This document shows, in pieces, positions 11,231-23,018 of a stretch of DNA of 64,000 nucleotides (positions within the stretch are counted from its first letter, which is position 1; the number at the start of each line of letters is the position of its first letter). Source of the DNA: Azolla caroliniana (taxonomy: Eukaryota; Polypodiophyta); the NCBI GenBank assembly GCA_043228905.1, contig JBHGNT010000006.1, positions 9,238,001 to 9,302,000 on the forward strand, read 5' to 3'. The notes beneath the pieces are model-generated. The model was not told the DNA's origin. It ran no database searches and saw nothing but the letters and a program-made list of their open reading frames with translations. A program made the translations under genes and the position numbers.

Positions 11231-11255
11231 GGGTCGAAGCATGCTACGGTGTACC
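11231..11255 (+). repeat. Left terminal inverted repeat
   Basis: It starts GGGTCGAAGCATGCTACGGT and pairs with 23396-23420 at 23 of 25 positions. Looser similarity continues inward through TTTTGGCCA and AGTACT. Confidence 0.9.
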
Positions 11256-11347
11256 AACTTTTGGCCAAAAATTTAGTACTAAATCGAAGAAGAAAAGAAA
11301 CATTAAAAATTGTAAATAAATTTCAAAAAACCAAAAACAAATTCATT

Positions 11348-11394
11348 ACGTCACACTCGAATGTTCAAAGATATTATACGTCACACTCGAATGT
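11348..11394 (+). repeat. Subterminal direct repeat with ACGTCA cores
   Basis: Two identical copies of ACGTCACACTCGAATGT at 11348-11364 and 11378-11394, about 120 bp from the left end. They may be binding sites for the transposase or for host bZIP-type factors. This is inferred from position only. Confidence 0.6.
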
Positions 11395-11498
11395 CCCTAG
11401 GCCATATTTAATGCATTAAGTGTTGCCCCAGTCTCCTAGGTAGAGTTGTACGAAAGCACACCTGGAGAAGGTTTCCATTGTGACAGGTGGTCAGTGTC

Positions 11499-11555
11499 AA
11501 TCTCTCTCTCTCTGGTATTGGTAGTCGAACGTGTCAGTTGGTATGTCTCTCTCTC

Positions 11556-11601
<46 letters not shown>

Positions 11602-11690
11602 GTCTCGAAGTTGTCAGACAGACACCTTCGAAGGTCTGTTTCTCTCTGTCTCTCACTCACTCTCTGTCTCTCTGTCTCTCTGTCTCTCTG

Positions 11691-11752
<62 letters not shown>

Positions 11753-11990
11753 GTCTCGAAGTTGTCAGACAGACACCGTCGAGGGTCTGTTTCTCTTTGT
11801 CTCTCACTCACTCTCTGTCTCTCTCTCTCTCTCTTCTACCTCGAAGTTGTCAGACAGACACCTTCGAAGGTCTGTTTCTCTCTGTCTCTCACTCCACCTT
11901 CGAATGTCTCTTTCTTTCTTTCTTTCTGTTTCTCTCTCTCACTCCACCTTCGATTCTCTGTTTCCCCGTTGTTGTTGTTCTTGTGTTCCC
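11499..11990 (+). repeat. CT-rich compound satellite upstream of the RING gene
   Basis: Long (CT)n runs alternate with at least three copies of a ~30-bp unit containing GAAGTTGTCAGACAGACACC and TTCGAAGGTCTG (near 11605, 11758 and 11842). The Ser-Leu open frames across it in all phases are a by-product of the CT repeat. It lies in the promoter or leader of the plus-strand gene. Confidence 0.85.
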
Positions 11991-12007
11991 CTCTGTGCCA
12001 GGTTCGA

Positions 12008-12165
12008 TCTCTGAACTCTGTATACGCAGCAGCCTCTGCAGCAGCCTCTGAAGTTTGTCTCCTCTGCAGCAGCCTCTGAAGTTTGCTCGTTTGTCTCCTC
12101 TGCAGCAGCCTCTGACGTTTTGCTCGTTTGTCATCCTGAAGTTTTCTCGTTTGTCTCCCAAGGTA
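12008..12165 (+). repeat. Tandem GCAGCAGCCTCTGAAGTTTG units in putative leader
   Basis: Three to four copies of a 30-40 bp unit based on GCAGCAGCCTCTGA and TTGCTCGTTTGTC. A candidate first donor GTATGT follows at about 12239 and is duplicated with its flank (TGTTGCATGCCCAACTG) near 12340. A leader intron running to the acceptor before 12882 is therefore plausible. Confidence 0.6.
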
Positions 12166-12885
12166 TCGAAATCAAGACGGTGTGGTACCTCTGCAAGTTT
12201 AGCGACCTCCAGGTATTCTCTGTGTTGCATGCCCAACTGGTATGTATTCTTTTTCTGAATGTTTCCTCTCTGTCTGTTTTTTATTTGTATGTGTATGACC
12301 ATTTGTAGGTTTTGATTATTCATAGTCTATGTGTTGCATGCCCAACTGGTATGTTTTTGTTTTCTCTGTGTTTCTCTGTGTTTCTTTTAAAAATGTATCA
12401 CAATATTTTGTTCGATGTGGTTGTGTGTTAGACATGTTTGTACATGTGGCCAAAATGGAGTTGGCTATGATGAGTTGCTATGTTTTTGTTTTGTTAATGT
12501 TTCATGTCCATCTGTTTTTATTTTGTGTGAGTTTGGCATGGATGAGTTTTTTTCCTACTATTTTGGGTTTTTGTATGTTGGACATGGCTTGTACATGCGA
12601 TGTGATGGAGTTGGTTATGATGATTTACAAAGTTTTCGTTTTCTTTGACTTTCCTATTCGTCTGTTTTTATTTTCTGTGTGTTTGACATGGATGAGTTTT
12701 ATTTTCTGTGTGTTTGACTATTTAGGGTTATTGTGTGTTGATTTGCAATGTGATGATTTGCTATGTGGTTTGTACATGTGGTTTGTACATGCAATGTGAT
12801 GATTTGCTATGTGTTGATGGTAATTGCGATGTGTTGATGGTAATTGATTTGCTATGTGTTGATGAGAATTGTGTTGACTAGGAAA

Positions 12886-15800
12886 ATGACGAGAAGGACA
12901 CCCATAAAGAAGACATTGATGAAAGAGAAAGTGAAGACACCAGTGAAGGAAGGAAGAAGGACACCCATGAAAGAAAGCAAGAAGACACCCACAAGAGAAA
13001 GGGTGATGAATTCATCAACACAGAGAAAGAAGACCTGGCAGTACCAGTCCATCAGTCGAGACACACCTCTTGGATGGAATTATTTCCTTCGGGCACGACC
13101 TGACGTTTACCCAGAGCTGAGAGAGTGGTTGTTAAAAACCTGGGGGTCAGCACATCCCGACACAAGGCGAGGATTCCACATGAGTGGTTTGAAGAGGGAA
13201 TACATCAATTTATTGAAGACGAGATACGAACATGTTTATGATACAAATCAAATCACTAACAATGAGGTGGGTACTGTTTTTGCACGTGCTTTTGCATGTG
13301 AAGTTCAAGGTGGCATCGACGTTAATTGGGAAGATTTTAATCGGCACCGGTCAGAACATTACAAAGGGTCCTCCAGTACCAACACTGGCTTGAAGTCATC
13401 TGGAACCTCTCATGTGGATATTCCAGCTACAACACCTGTCCAACAAGTTCTAGAGGCAAAGGTACGGGCCACAATGACTGAAAAACATGAACAGATGATG
13501 GCTGGTTGCATAGCTTCTATGAGCTCAAGAATACAAGCACTACTTGCTGATTTGGAAGCAGTTAAATCAGCTGAGATACAGGCAGAAAAGAAATTTTCTT
13601 CAATAAAGACTACATATGAATGGATTGCATCGACAATCCAAAATTCAGAAAGTGAGGTGTTGAAAGAGGAGTTGAAGAAAGAGCTGAACAATATGGGTGC
13701 TCAATTACATTCACAGATGACAGACCTTGATACTTGCAGGAATGCACATGAAGAAATAGATAATAAGTTGTCAGCCTTAAAGTTGCATTCTGAGAACCTT
13801 GCATGCTTGATGCAGGATTTAAAACATAATGGTTTTGATACTTTGTGTCCATCTGTAATTGAGCACCCAAGTGGTATAGAAAGTACCATTACTAGTATAG
13901 CTATATCACGGTATTAGCTTTAAAAGTTATTTATTTCTACTTTTATGGTATAAATAAGTGAGCAGCTAATATATTATAACTTGTGTTTGCAATCTTCCAG
14001 GTGTATATTTTGTGGCCTCGGATTCAAGCTGGAGGCTATGGATGTTGTGATTACACCATGCTTGCACACATATCATGTGCTATGTGCTAAGTATCATTTT
14101 GAGAAAGAGAATACATGTATGGACTGTAAAACTACAATTGCGGCTGAGTGGTACTATGCTTGGGGTTTAAAAGTACACCCGTACGGTATGTGGCTCTACT
14201 ATTCTATTGTTTGTATTATATAATGTCAATTATCATTTGGACTAGAACTAGTGTATGCCACAATTCATACTTAAAATTTAGGAGAACAATGGATTAGTAT
14301 TAGTGTATCTCTAACAACAATGGGATAGTATTGGCAGTACTCTTAATATATAATTGGTATGTGTAGTTAGTTGAAGGGATATTTTCCAGAATTAGTAGTA
14401 CTAAAAGGGAACCAGGTACAACATCGTCCAATCTATATTGTAACTTGCCTAGTATTAGTTTAGTAAACACTATACTTATAGTACACTGTTGACTGTTAGT
14501 ATTGTTTGTGTAACTTGGAAATTAGTACTAGTAATGTAATTTGGGAACAAGGTGTCACTTAAATTGCTGAATAATAGTACAGTTTCTGTAATTTGGAAAT
14601 GAGGTGTGTGAAACACATATCACGTTTAGTACTAATACTGTTCAAGTTCAATACTGTTGGTGTAATTAGTACAAGTTATGTAACTAGGTGTGTAGAACAC
14701 ATATCACGTTTAGTATTACTTGTGTGCAAAATACCAATCTACATTTGTTGGATTAGTACTTAGTAATTACTACATTGTTCATGATTAGTACTAGTTTTAT
14801 ACTTTGTGAACTAAGTTTCTAGTACATTGCTCATGATTAGTAATAGTTTTGTAACTAAGTGAGTAGTACATTGCTCATGATTAGTACTAGTTTTGTAATT
14901 TGGGAACTGAGTAGTACTTTGTTCCCTATTAGTACTAGATTTGTACCTTATTTGTGTAAATTGGTAACTAAGTGAGTAGTATATTGTGCATGATTAGTAC
15001 TATTTGTGTAATTTGGGAACTAAGTGAGCTGTACATTGTTCGGGATTAGTACTAGTTCAGTGATTTAGGAAATAAGTGAGTAGTACATTGTTCAAGATTA
15101 GTACTACTTATAAATTTGACAAAGTCAGTGGTGCATTTTTCGGGATTAGTACTTGTGCATGATTAGTACTACTTGTGTATATTGTGCATGATTAGTACTA
15201 TTTGTGTAATTTGCGAACTAAGTGAGCAGTACATTGTTCCTTATAAGTACTAGTCCACTAATTTAGGAAACAAGTGAGTAGTACATTGTTCATGATTAGT
15301 ACAGTGGTACATTGTTCGGGATTAGTACTCCTTGTGTAACATGGTAACTAAGTGAGTAGTATATTCTGCATGATTAGTACTACTTGTGTATATTGTGCAT
15401 GATTAGTACTACTTGTGTAAATTGGGAACTAAGTGAGCAGTACATTGTTCCTTATTAGTACTAGTTCAGTAAATTAGGAACTATGTGAGGAGTACATTGT
15501 GACCTACATTGTATATTTTAGATGATGGTACTAACGTTCAACGTTTTTTTGTTTCTTGCAATGAATGTCGTAGTGTCAAGCAACTCCACGCCAGGGAAGG
15601 TCATGGAACTACCAGCCCCTGTGCCTAAACCCTCAATATCTGCCGCACATTCCAAGGTTCAGGGACCATCATTACCAACAACCTATGATTTTTATGATGA
15701 GGATGAATGTATGAGAAGGGCCATTGGAGCAGTGGAACATATGCTTCTACAAACAAATTCCCCAAGCTCCGGTCAACAATTTGAAATAGAGCCCACTAAG

Positions 15801-17387
15801 AAGAGAAATGATGTGTCTTTAGAAATAGAGCCCAGTAAGAAGAGAAATGCTGCAAGAATGTTGTATGGAAACGGCAAGAAAAGGAAAGTTGAATGCAATG
15901 GTGAGTCATATAAGTTCTCACCTGTCAGGAGCGTTGTCAACCTAATCCATTGTCTAATACCATGTACTTGTGTTGCTAGCTGATGACGAAATGATATTTG
16001 GTGACGGAGATACGAGTTCAAAACCTGATCGTGAAGACGAATTTATCACACTCCCAGGTAAACGTCAAAAGCCAGACTTTGAAAACAATGATTTAGCTCA
16101 TAACAACCCTATTATATTGTTGCTTTTGGTGCATTCTATAGATCATAGCAACACTGTTGAGCACCTAGATGTTGTGGAGAAGATGACCGAGCCCACCACT
16201 TGCAATGGGGTATCTACGGCTGTACAGTATGACCATGTAACATTAGGTAAAAATGTGGCCCAAAACCCTATGTTCATTGTTTGCAAACTTTTGAGTATGT
16301 GAGTTGATACTAATATTGTTTGGAATCCCATTAATTAGGTTTACAAGAGCAGCCTGAATCGGGAACTTCATGGAGCACAAGTGCAGAGTCAGATTCTGGG
16401 ATTAACCTTTCCACGGAGGCAGATTCTGGAAGCACATCTTCCACACATGAGGATTGTGAGAAAAACGAAGCATTCATATGTGAAGAGCAGCTGGCATGTC
16501 CAAACAACAGTATGTCTAAAGAAGCCCATGAGGAGTGTGGAAAGAATATGGCAAGTACTGAAGAGAAGATTGAAGCCCATGAAGAGTCTGGAAAGAATAT
16601 GGCAAGTACTGAAGAGAAGATTGAAGCCTATGAAGACTCTGGAAAGAATATGGCAAGTACTGAAGAGAAGATTGAAGCTCATGAAGAGTGTGGAAAGAAT
16701 ATGGCAAGTACTGAAGAGAAGACTGAAGCCCATGAAGAGTGTGGAAAGAATATGGCAAGTACTGAAGAGCAGACTGATTGTACTGATAATGTGTTAGTAG
16801 TGTCTACTGATAATGTGCTAGTACTGTCTAAAGATTCTGATGAGGAGTATGGAAAGAACATTGCTAGTAATGAAGAGGAGCTTGATTGTACTGAGAATGC
16901 CCAAATGGATCGTGGAAAGAACATCGCTTTCCCTGAAGATAAGCCTGATTGTACAGAATCACATGAGGAGCCTGATTGTACAGATAAGCCTGATTGTACA
17001 CGTAGTCTTAAGAATGAGTTGACAGCCACCGTACAAGAGGAGTTGACCATGACTACTGCCATAGTCCACATACAGGAGTCTAATAAGAACGAGTGTACAG
17101 GCATCATTGATGATGATAGGGGAATAAAGATGAGTGATAATTTGACTATCGACAGCACCTTTGTGGATTTGTGTACAAGCATTGCAGTTGCAGAAAACAC
17201 AGTTGCTCTCTCAAGCTTGCCACCAGTACAAGGTGCCCGCGCATCCACGCCTATCTCTGATGCCTCTGATGATGAAGTGCCACTTAGTCAGCTCATACCT
17301 AAAGGCTTTAAGATAAAGAAGAATGTAAAATCTGGCACCAACAACAAGCGCATTACAAGATCGGCCAAGTTACCCTCTAGTGCCTGA
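12886..17387 (+). CDS. Transposon-borne RING-H2 coiled-coil protein, 6 exons
   Basis: Exons 12886-13910, 14001-14185, 15574-15900, 15980-16057, 16142-16246 and 16339-17387 sum to 2769 bases, or 922 residues. All junctions are GT-AG and phase-consistent. The N terminus is basic with repeated KTP/RTP boxes. A segment around WNYFLRARPDVYPELREWLL is not recognised. Residues ~186-325 look like coiled coil. A RING-H2 finger has C343, C346, C362, H364, H367, C370, C381 and C384, the C3H2C3 spacing of ubiquitin ligases, and its first Cys is made at the exon 1/2 junction. Exon 3 has nuclear-signal-like KKRN and GKKRKVE. Exon 6 holds five acidic 17-residue repeats and ends with a basic tail (RITRSAK). 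By analogy it could act as an E3 ligase on host or element proteins, but no role is shown. An in-frame ATG at 12844 lies before a likely acceptor (TTGACTAG), so 12886 was preferred. Confidence 0.75.
14186..15573 (+). repeat. AGTAC-rich intron 2 of the RING gene
   Basis: A 1388-bp AT-rich intron with many copies of ATTAGTACTAGTT, TTGTAATTTGGGAACTAAGT and GAGTAGTACATTGTTCATGA in loose tandem. The donor GTATGT at 14186 and the acceptor GTCGTAG at 15567-15573 join in phase. Confidence 0.7.
16521..16775 (+). repeat. Five 51-bp repeats coding an acidic 17-residue unit
   Basis: Units start at 16521, 16572, 16623, 16674 and 16725. Each encodes EAHEECGKNMASTEEKI with few changes. The near identity at DNA level suggests recent expansion or homogenisation. 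A decayed unit with YGKNIASNEEE follows near 16848-16880. Confidence 0.92.
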
Positions 17388-17669
17388 TTTTCTTCCGATT
17401 GTACTTGAACTTTAGCTGTTAGTGATGTCTGAAATACCTCTATTTGGATACCAAAATACTGTTTCAATTGCCAATGTCAAAATTCCACTTCTGTATTTTG
17501 TAGAAACAATGGGAATATACTTTTTGATCTAAGTATTCCTCTTTTTACAACGTTTTGTTTCTTTTTTGAGATCATCTCCTGATGAGTTGCCAAGTCTTTG
17601 AGTCTGTTGTAGATAAAATGCTTGAAATTCTTCTTAGCTTGCTAGGAAAATTTAGGTTTTCAGGTGTTA

Positions 17670-18173
17670 ATGATGATAAACAGAAAATATCGGGTGTTAT
17701 TGAAGTATAGACTGTTTCATCAATCCCATTTGGAGGGTAACCAGAATTTGTGCAAATTGTTGAAGCAATGTGGGCCATATTTTGATGATATCATCCCAAT
17801 GGATGAACTATCCACTAACAGTAGTAAGGAAACACTCCCCTTTTTGAGCTATCACAAATTATTGTTTCAGGAGTTGGATTATTTTGTTAAGGAATTTGAG
17901 GCTTCATTGCACATTTGCTTCTTGAAGAATGAACTTACAGTATAAAATCTTACAATATTAAAGTCATAATTTGAATTCAACTTACAGATTTATGTGCCTA
18001 CAGAGGACACACCAACGGCAATGAATCTAGACTTTATCAAGAAGATATACAATATTTTTACTCATTTTACCATGGCTCTGCAAAACTTCTATGCTCAAAT
18101 AACATCAGGAAACATGAGCAATATCGGCAATGAAGAAATCCAAGTCTTGTTGACAACAACTAATATATTATGA
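17670..18173 (+). CDS. Possible third transposon gene, two exons
   Basis: Exon 17670-17939 (MMINRKYRVLLKYRL... to FLKNELT) and exon 17988-18173 (IYVPTEDTPTAMNLDF... to TTTNIL) join in phase across a GT-AG intron, giving 151 residues. The second exon has a clear amphipathic character (NIFTHFTMALQNFYAQI). No family is recognised. The intron would be only 48 bases, short for a plant. The pieces may instead be 3' exons of the RING gene through alternative splicing, or decayed coding sequence. It lies between the two convergent main genes. Confidence 0.35.
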
Positions 18174-18307
18174 AAGATAAGTACAAGTGGTTGACAGGCA
18201 TAAACACTTTAGAAGAAAGATGAAATATATCAATTCATTTGTCAATCATCAAAATTAATAGTGAACTCCAAGTATTGAGAGGGTACAATGTATTGAGAGG
18301 GTGACTT

Positions 18308-21300
18308 TCAAGCATTAAATAGAGAGACCTCCCCTAATATGTGCTCATGAACCTCTTGGGGGACCTTGTAGACAGTGTTGTATCCCTTAACCTTGTGCTT
18401 TGCTTGAGTCATATTGAATTTGATCGCAAGAATGGCATCAGCGTAGATTATTGCGATGGGTGCTTCTTTTAGTAATGCATATGTGTTCTTGCACTGCGGC
18501 AACTTTGCATAATAGTTTCCATACACGACAGACTCACCAACGTTGAAATTGTTGCCCCAGCCATCCCTCACCACTTCTTTCAATAATGTCTTTCCTTGCT
18601 TGCACACCACAATGTAGTAGTCTTCTAAATCTTCATTCTGAGGAGATTTGAGCACTGCAAAATGATCTCCAACTTCCAATAAAACTGCCAAGTCTTGATT
18701 TTGGTTGTAGTATACAATATCGTTTGAATGCACATCATCTTCAATATCATCTTGTCGTTCAGGCTCAAGCTTCTGCAACTTCCAGGGCTCCACGATTGAT
18801 AGGTTGATGCATTTATCCCAAGCTTCATCTATACACATGGAACAAAAGCATGATAAACTACGTAGTAACAATTGTGTTGTGTCCTTGCGGCTAAACCCTA
18901 ACACACAATGGGTGCTGCGTGTGCCTTTCACGGTTTTACAACCATATGATTTAGTTCTATCGACCTCATCAGCGCGAACTTCAACAAACAATCTGTTCTT
19001 ACCATCATTTGACATCTTCCATGTTAGCCACTGCACAACATCATGTGCATTTTGTAGCTTAGCACCATTATTATCCAACTGCTCACTTGTAAGGGCACGT
19101 TTGATCACAGCCCCCGCGCCATCATGCTCTCCTTTTCCATGTCCAGACCCGAGGTAATTCCATTGCATACGAATGTTGAATAAGGAGAAATACCTGCTTT
19201 TGTAACTCAGGTTTCCAACAAAATTAGTACTATGTTGTCAATAGAGAGTACTACACTTCCATTAATACTGGCATCCATTTAATACTAACTTAGTATGGAT
19301 ATAACTTAGTACTAACTTAGTCTGGTTTATACTATGAGTACAAGATGAGTACTTTACATCCCCTTGTATAGTACAATGTGTCTATGGAGAACCCTTCACA
19401 TGGATTAAAACATAATTAGTACAATTCTCTTAAGGACGGACAATACTATAAGTACAAGATGAGTACTTTACATCCTTTTGTAAACACAACATAGTACAGA
19501 AGCAACACACAACATAGTACAATGTGTCTATGGAGAACCCTTCACATTGATTAGTCGATACTTAGTACAATTCTTAGTACTAACTTAGTCTGGTTTATAC
19601 TATGAGTACAAGATGAGTACTTAACATCCTCTTGTATAGTACAATGTGTCTATGGAGAACCCTTCACATGGATTAAAACATAATTAGTACAATTCTCTTA
19701 AGGACGGACAATACTATAAGTACAAGATGAGTACTTTACATCCTTTTGTAAACACAACATAGTACAGAACCAACACACAACATACTACAATGTGTCTATG
19801 GAGAACCCTTCACATTGATTAATCGATACTTAGTATGGATATAACTTAGTACTAACTTAGTATGGTTTATACTATGAGTAGAAGATGAGTACTTTACATC
19901 CTCTTGTATAGTACAATGTGTCTATGGAGAACCCTTCACATGGATTAAAACATACTTAGTACAATGCTCTTAAGGACGGACAATACTATGAGTACAAGAT
20001 GAGTACTTTACATCCTCCTGTAAACACAACATAGTACAGATACAACACACAACATAGTACAATGTGTCTATGGAGAACCCTTCACATGGATTAAAACATA
20101 CTTAGTACAATGCTCTTAAGGACGGACAATACTATGAGTACAAGATGAGTACTTTACATCCTCCTGTAAACACAACATAGTACAGATACAACACACAACA
20201 TAGTACAATGTGTCTATGGAGAACCCTTCACATGGATTAAAACATACTTAGTACAATGCTCTTAAGGATGGACAATACTATGAGTACAAGATGAGTACTT
20301 TACATCCTCCTGTAAACACAACATAGTACAGATACAACACACAACATAGTACAATGTGTCTATGGAGAACCCTTCACATGGATTAAAACATAGTACAAAC
20401 AAAATTAGTATGCATGCATCCATTCACAAGTGCAAGATTCGAATAGTTACAAACATAATTAGTATGCATCCATGTGAATAGTACTGTTTGTTAATAATTA
20501 CAAACATAATTAGTATGCATGCACTAACACAAGAATTACTTCCTTACACATTGCATGGTAAGTACTAAACATATGGATTAAAAATTACCTGGCGATAAAG
20601 TAGAACGATCGTGCCACCTTAAACTGCGAGGCAGCACCATCAGACCAAACCCAATGACGGTTAAAGGTTACCCCTAGAGAAAATAAATCTGCATGGTGAA
20701 GCTTAAAACAATGTTGAACAAATAGTGTATCATGCTTTTTATCATCTGAAATGTAAAATATTGATTTCTTATGTAACTCACCGTCTTGCCTCCAATAGCA
20801 AATATGCACAAGTATTGTACATTGATCATTGTACCAATGCATTGATTGAACCTCATTCTGAACTTTAAATGTATAGTTTTCTGCAAAGTCAATAACAGAT
20901 ACGATGACACCCGTTGGTAAGTTATTAATACATTCCTTGAATTGTGAATTTTGCCAATAACTCCGGAAGTTATGTGGAATGAACTCCCCAAGTTGTTTCT
21001 TAAATTCTGAGACAAGGGTAGCAGCACATGTCTCCTTATATACTTCCTTGATACGCTTAGTTACAACTCCCTTGCCAATATTTTCAGTCACATACTCTAA
21101 ATATTTCCATTTCACGATATGACTGTTTCCCAAATCAAGCTCCTGCATACAAAATAATGGTAGCGGACAAACCTTACATGTTCTTAATAGACATGTACGA
21201 CGATGCCACTCACATGATGGTTCTTTTTCACAAACACAAGACCTCCATAGCTCAGAAACAGATGCATAAGTCATGTTTCGTGCATTACACCTATTATCCT

Positions 21301-22236
21301 CCCCATTTGGTCTACATATCTCACAAGTGCAGACACATAATTCCCCGTGTATACCCTTACAATCAGTACGCATTGCATTCACGGCTAGCCTTAACATGTC
21401 CATCTTCACATGGTACACACAACAACATGTATTCCTCTCATTTAATTTTCTAACATAAAATGGTTTCAAACCTTGGAACTTGCGGAATCCAACAGTCAAG
21501 CTTGGATGTTGATCTTTAAAGTTCATGTACAATTCAGCCTACATCAACCAATATATATAGCAAACATTAATATACAGTTGGTCAAAACACAAAGTTATGG
21601 AATGTGAAATGATATAAAAAAATGGAATACCTCTGTCATCTCCAAGAAGTGTCTAGGGTGAATCTGGTACTTACCCTGACTTATTCGTTGTCTACACACG
21701 TCCTTCTTATTTGGTGAGACACGCGTATTTTTGGCCCAAAATGAATCCACTTTCTCAATAATCTCTTGAGATAAGGCATCACATCGTCGTCTACGTCCCA
21801 ACCCCATCCACTTGAATTTGTTTGAGTGTATATTTTGGCGATGTTTCCTCAAGTTCCTTCTTTGAATACCCAGGGCTAAGGCAACTTTAGTATCACTATA
21901 TTTTTTTCCTCTCGCACCGTTCACAACCATGTGTAGGGCTGCCCTCTTTGCAGCAAGTTTGTCTAAGCTCTCTACACCTTTCACTAAGTCTAGGGATGAC
22001 TTCATAGACTCTACAATCTCTTCTGAAACACATTGGTCCCTAAATTTTATTCTCTCCATGTCTTCATTCAAACTTTGATGGTGTAACACTCTACAGATAA
22101 TATCCCTACGATCCTCTTCACTAAATCTCTTTGTTATTTCTACCAAATAACGGACTATGTGAAGAACCACTCGTCTCTTAGTCCTTTCAGATATGCATGA
22201 GTTACTTGACAACTCACTCTCGTTAGGAACCCCCAT
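18308..22236 (-). CDS. Putative DDD transposase, 3 exons, 813 residues
   Basis: Exons 22236-21631, 21538-20589 and 19193-18308 total 2442 bases with phase-correct GT-AG junctions. Residues ~120-145 hold a possible helix-turn-helix (TKVALALGIQRRNLRKHRQN). A cysteine-rich zone at ~238-330 (CCCVYH, CVCTCEIC, TCLLRTCKVC) should bind zinc. The candidate triad is D419 in VIDFAENY, D502 in WSDGAASQFK and D543 in HGKGEHDGAG. I know these motifs from large families of uncharacterised plant and invertebrate proteins of transposon type. A C-terminal segment (VGDHFAVLKSP...DYYIVV) looks like a small chromatin-binding barrel, which is inferred. The triad is spread over two exons separated by a 1.4-kb intron. 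No frame damage is seen in the coding exons, so the gene may be functional. Confidence 0.78.
19240..20400 (-). repeat. 146-bp minisatellite in transposase intron 2
   Basis: Eight copies are counted by the anchor TATGGAGAACCCTTCACAT, starting at about 19385, 19531, 19653, 19799, 19925, 20071, 20217 and 20363. Spacing is 146 bp except for two shorter steps of about 122 and 126. The last units are almost identical. Each contains several AGTAC/GTACT motifs, as in the intron of the plus-strand gene. Confidence 0.9.
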
Positions 22237-22316
22237 TCGGTCACTAGATTTATCCGCAAAAATTAAGTGGCTTGCAAAAGTAGTTAATGTTATATAGACT
22301 CAACCAAGAAAACACA

Positions 22317-22910
22317 ATCAAATGTTTTTAAATGTGGCCTGCAAAGTGAAAGATATTTCGTTTCAAACATTAGAATTACATATCAAATATGACAATTGTC
22401 AGTTCTAAAATTTTTGTACTGAAATATGAAGAAATGTAACATTTTAGTACTGAAAATAAAAAAAACGGTTTGGTGAAAGGAACCTCCAATGGTGGACGGA
22501 GCGTTGGATATGCCGCCTCGATTTGGTGGAAGGAACCTCCAATGCCGCCTCGATTTGGTGGAAAAAGCCACAAATCACCACGACACCAAATCAAATGTTT
22601 TTAAATGTGGCCTGCAAAGTGAAAGATATTTCGTTTCAAACATTAGAATTACATATCAAATATGACAATTGTCAGTTCTAAAATTTTTGTACTGAAATAT
22701 GAAGAAATGTAACATTTTAGTACTGAAAATAAAAAAAACGGATGGAAGGAACCTCGAATGGATGGAGGGGGCGTTGGATATGCCGCCTCGATTTGGTGGA
22801 AGGAACCTCCAATGGTGGACGGAGCGTTGGATATGCCGCCTCGATTTGGCGGAAGGAACCTCCAATGCCGCCTCGATTTGGTGGAAAAAGCCACAAATCA
22901 CCACGACACC
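22317..22910 (-). repeat. 273-bp tandem duplication upstream of the transposase
   Basis: A segment beginning ATCAAATGTTTTTAAATGTG at 22317 is repeated from 22590 and is nearly identical. Within each copy a shorter unit (GATATGCCGCCTCGATTTGG with GGAAGGAACCTCCAATG) is itself repeated two or three times. It lies 80-670 bases 5' of the transposase start. Confidence 0.88.
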
Positions 22911-22991
22911 AACTTCAATGGATGGATGTAAGAAAGTCGTTGTCGAAGAAGTCACTATTGGCTGCTACCAACAGTCTCTGTACCTCGACCT

Positions 22992-23018
22992 AAACCCTAA
23001 CAAAAACAGAAACCCTAA
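22992..23018 (-). promoter_or_regulatory. Two teloboxes upstream of the transposase
   Basis: AAACCCTAA occurs at 22992-23000 and at 23010-23018. In plants such interstitial telomere-like boxes are known from promoters of genes expressed in dividing cells. Here they lie between the right end and the transposase, so they may be part of its promoter. Confidence 0.5.

Noticed and set aside
11446-12079. Three overlapping Ser-Leu-rich frames and the Arg-Glu frame on the other strand
   Set aside because: All come from the CT-rich compound satellite. The same low-complexity pattern appears in every phase.
16389-17248. Minus-strand frames with repeated LLFSTCHILS and LQSSLQYLPYSF
   Set aside because: Shadows of the five 51-bp repeats of the RING gene, which are read in phase on the plus strand with matching splice sites.
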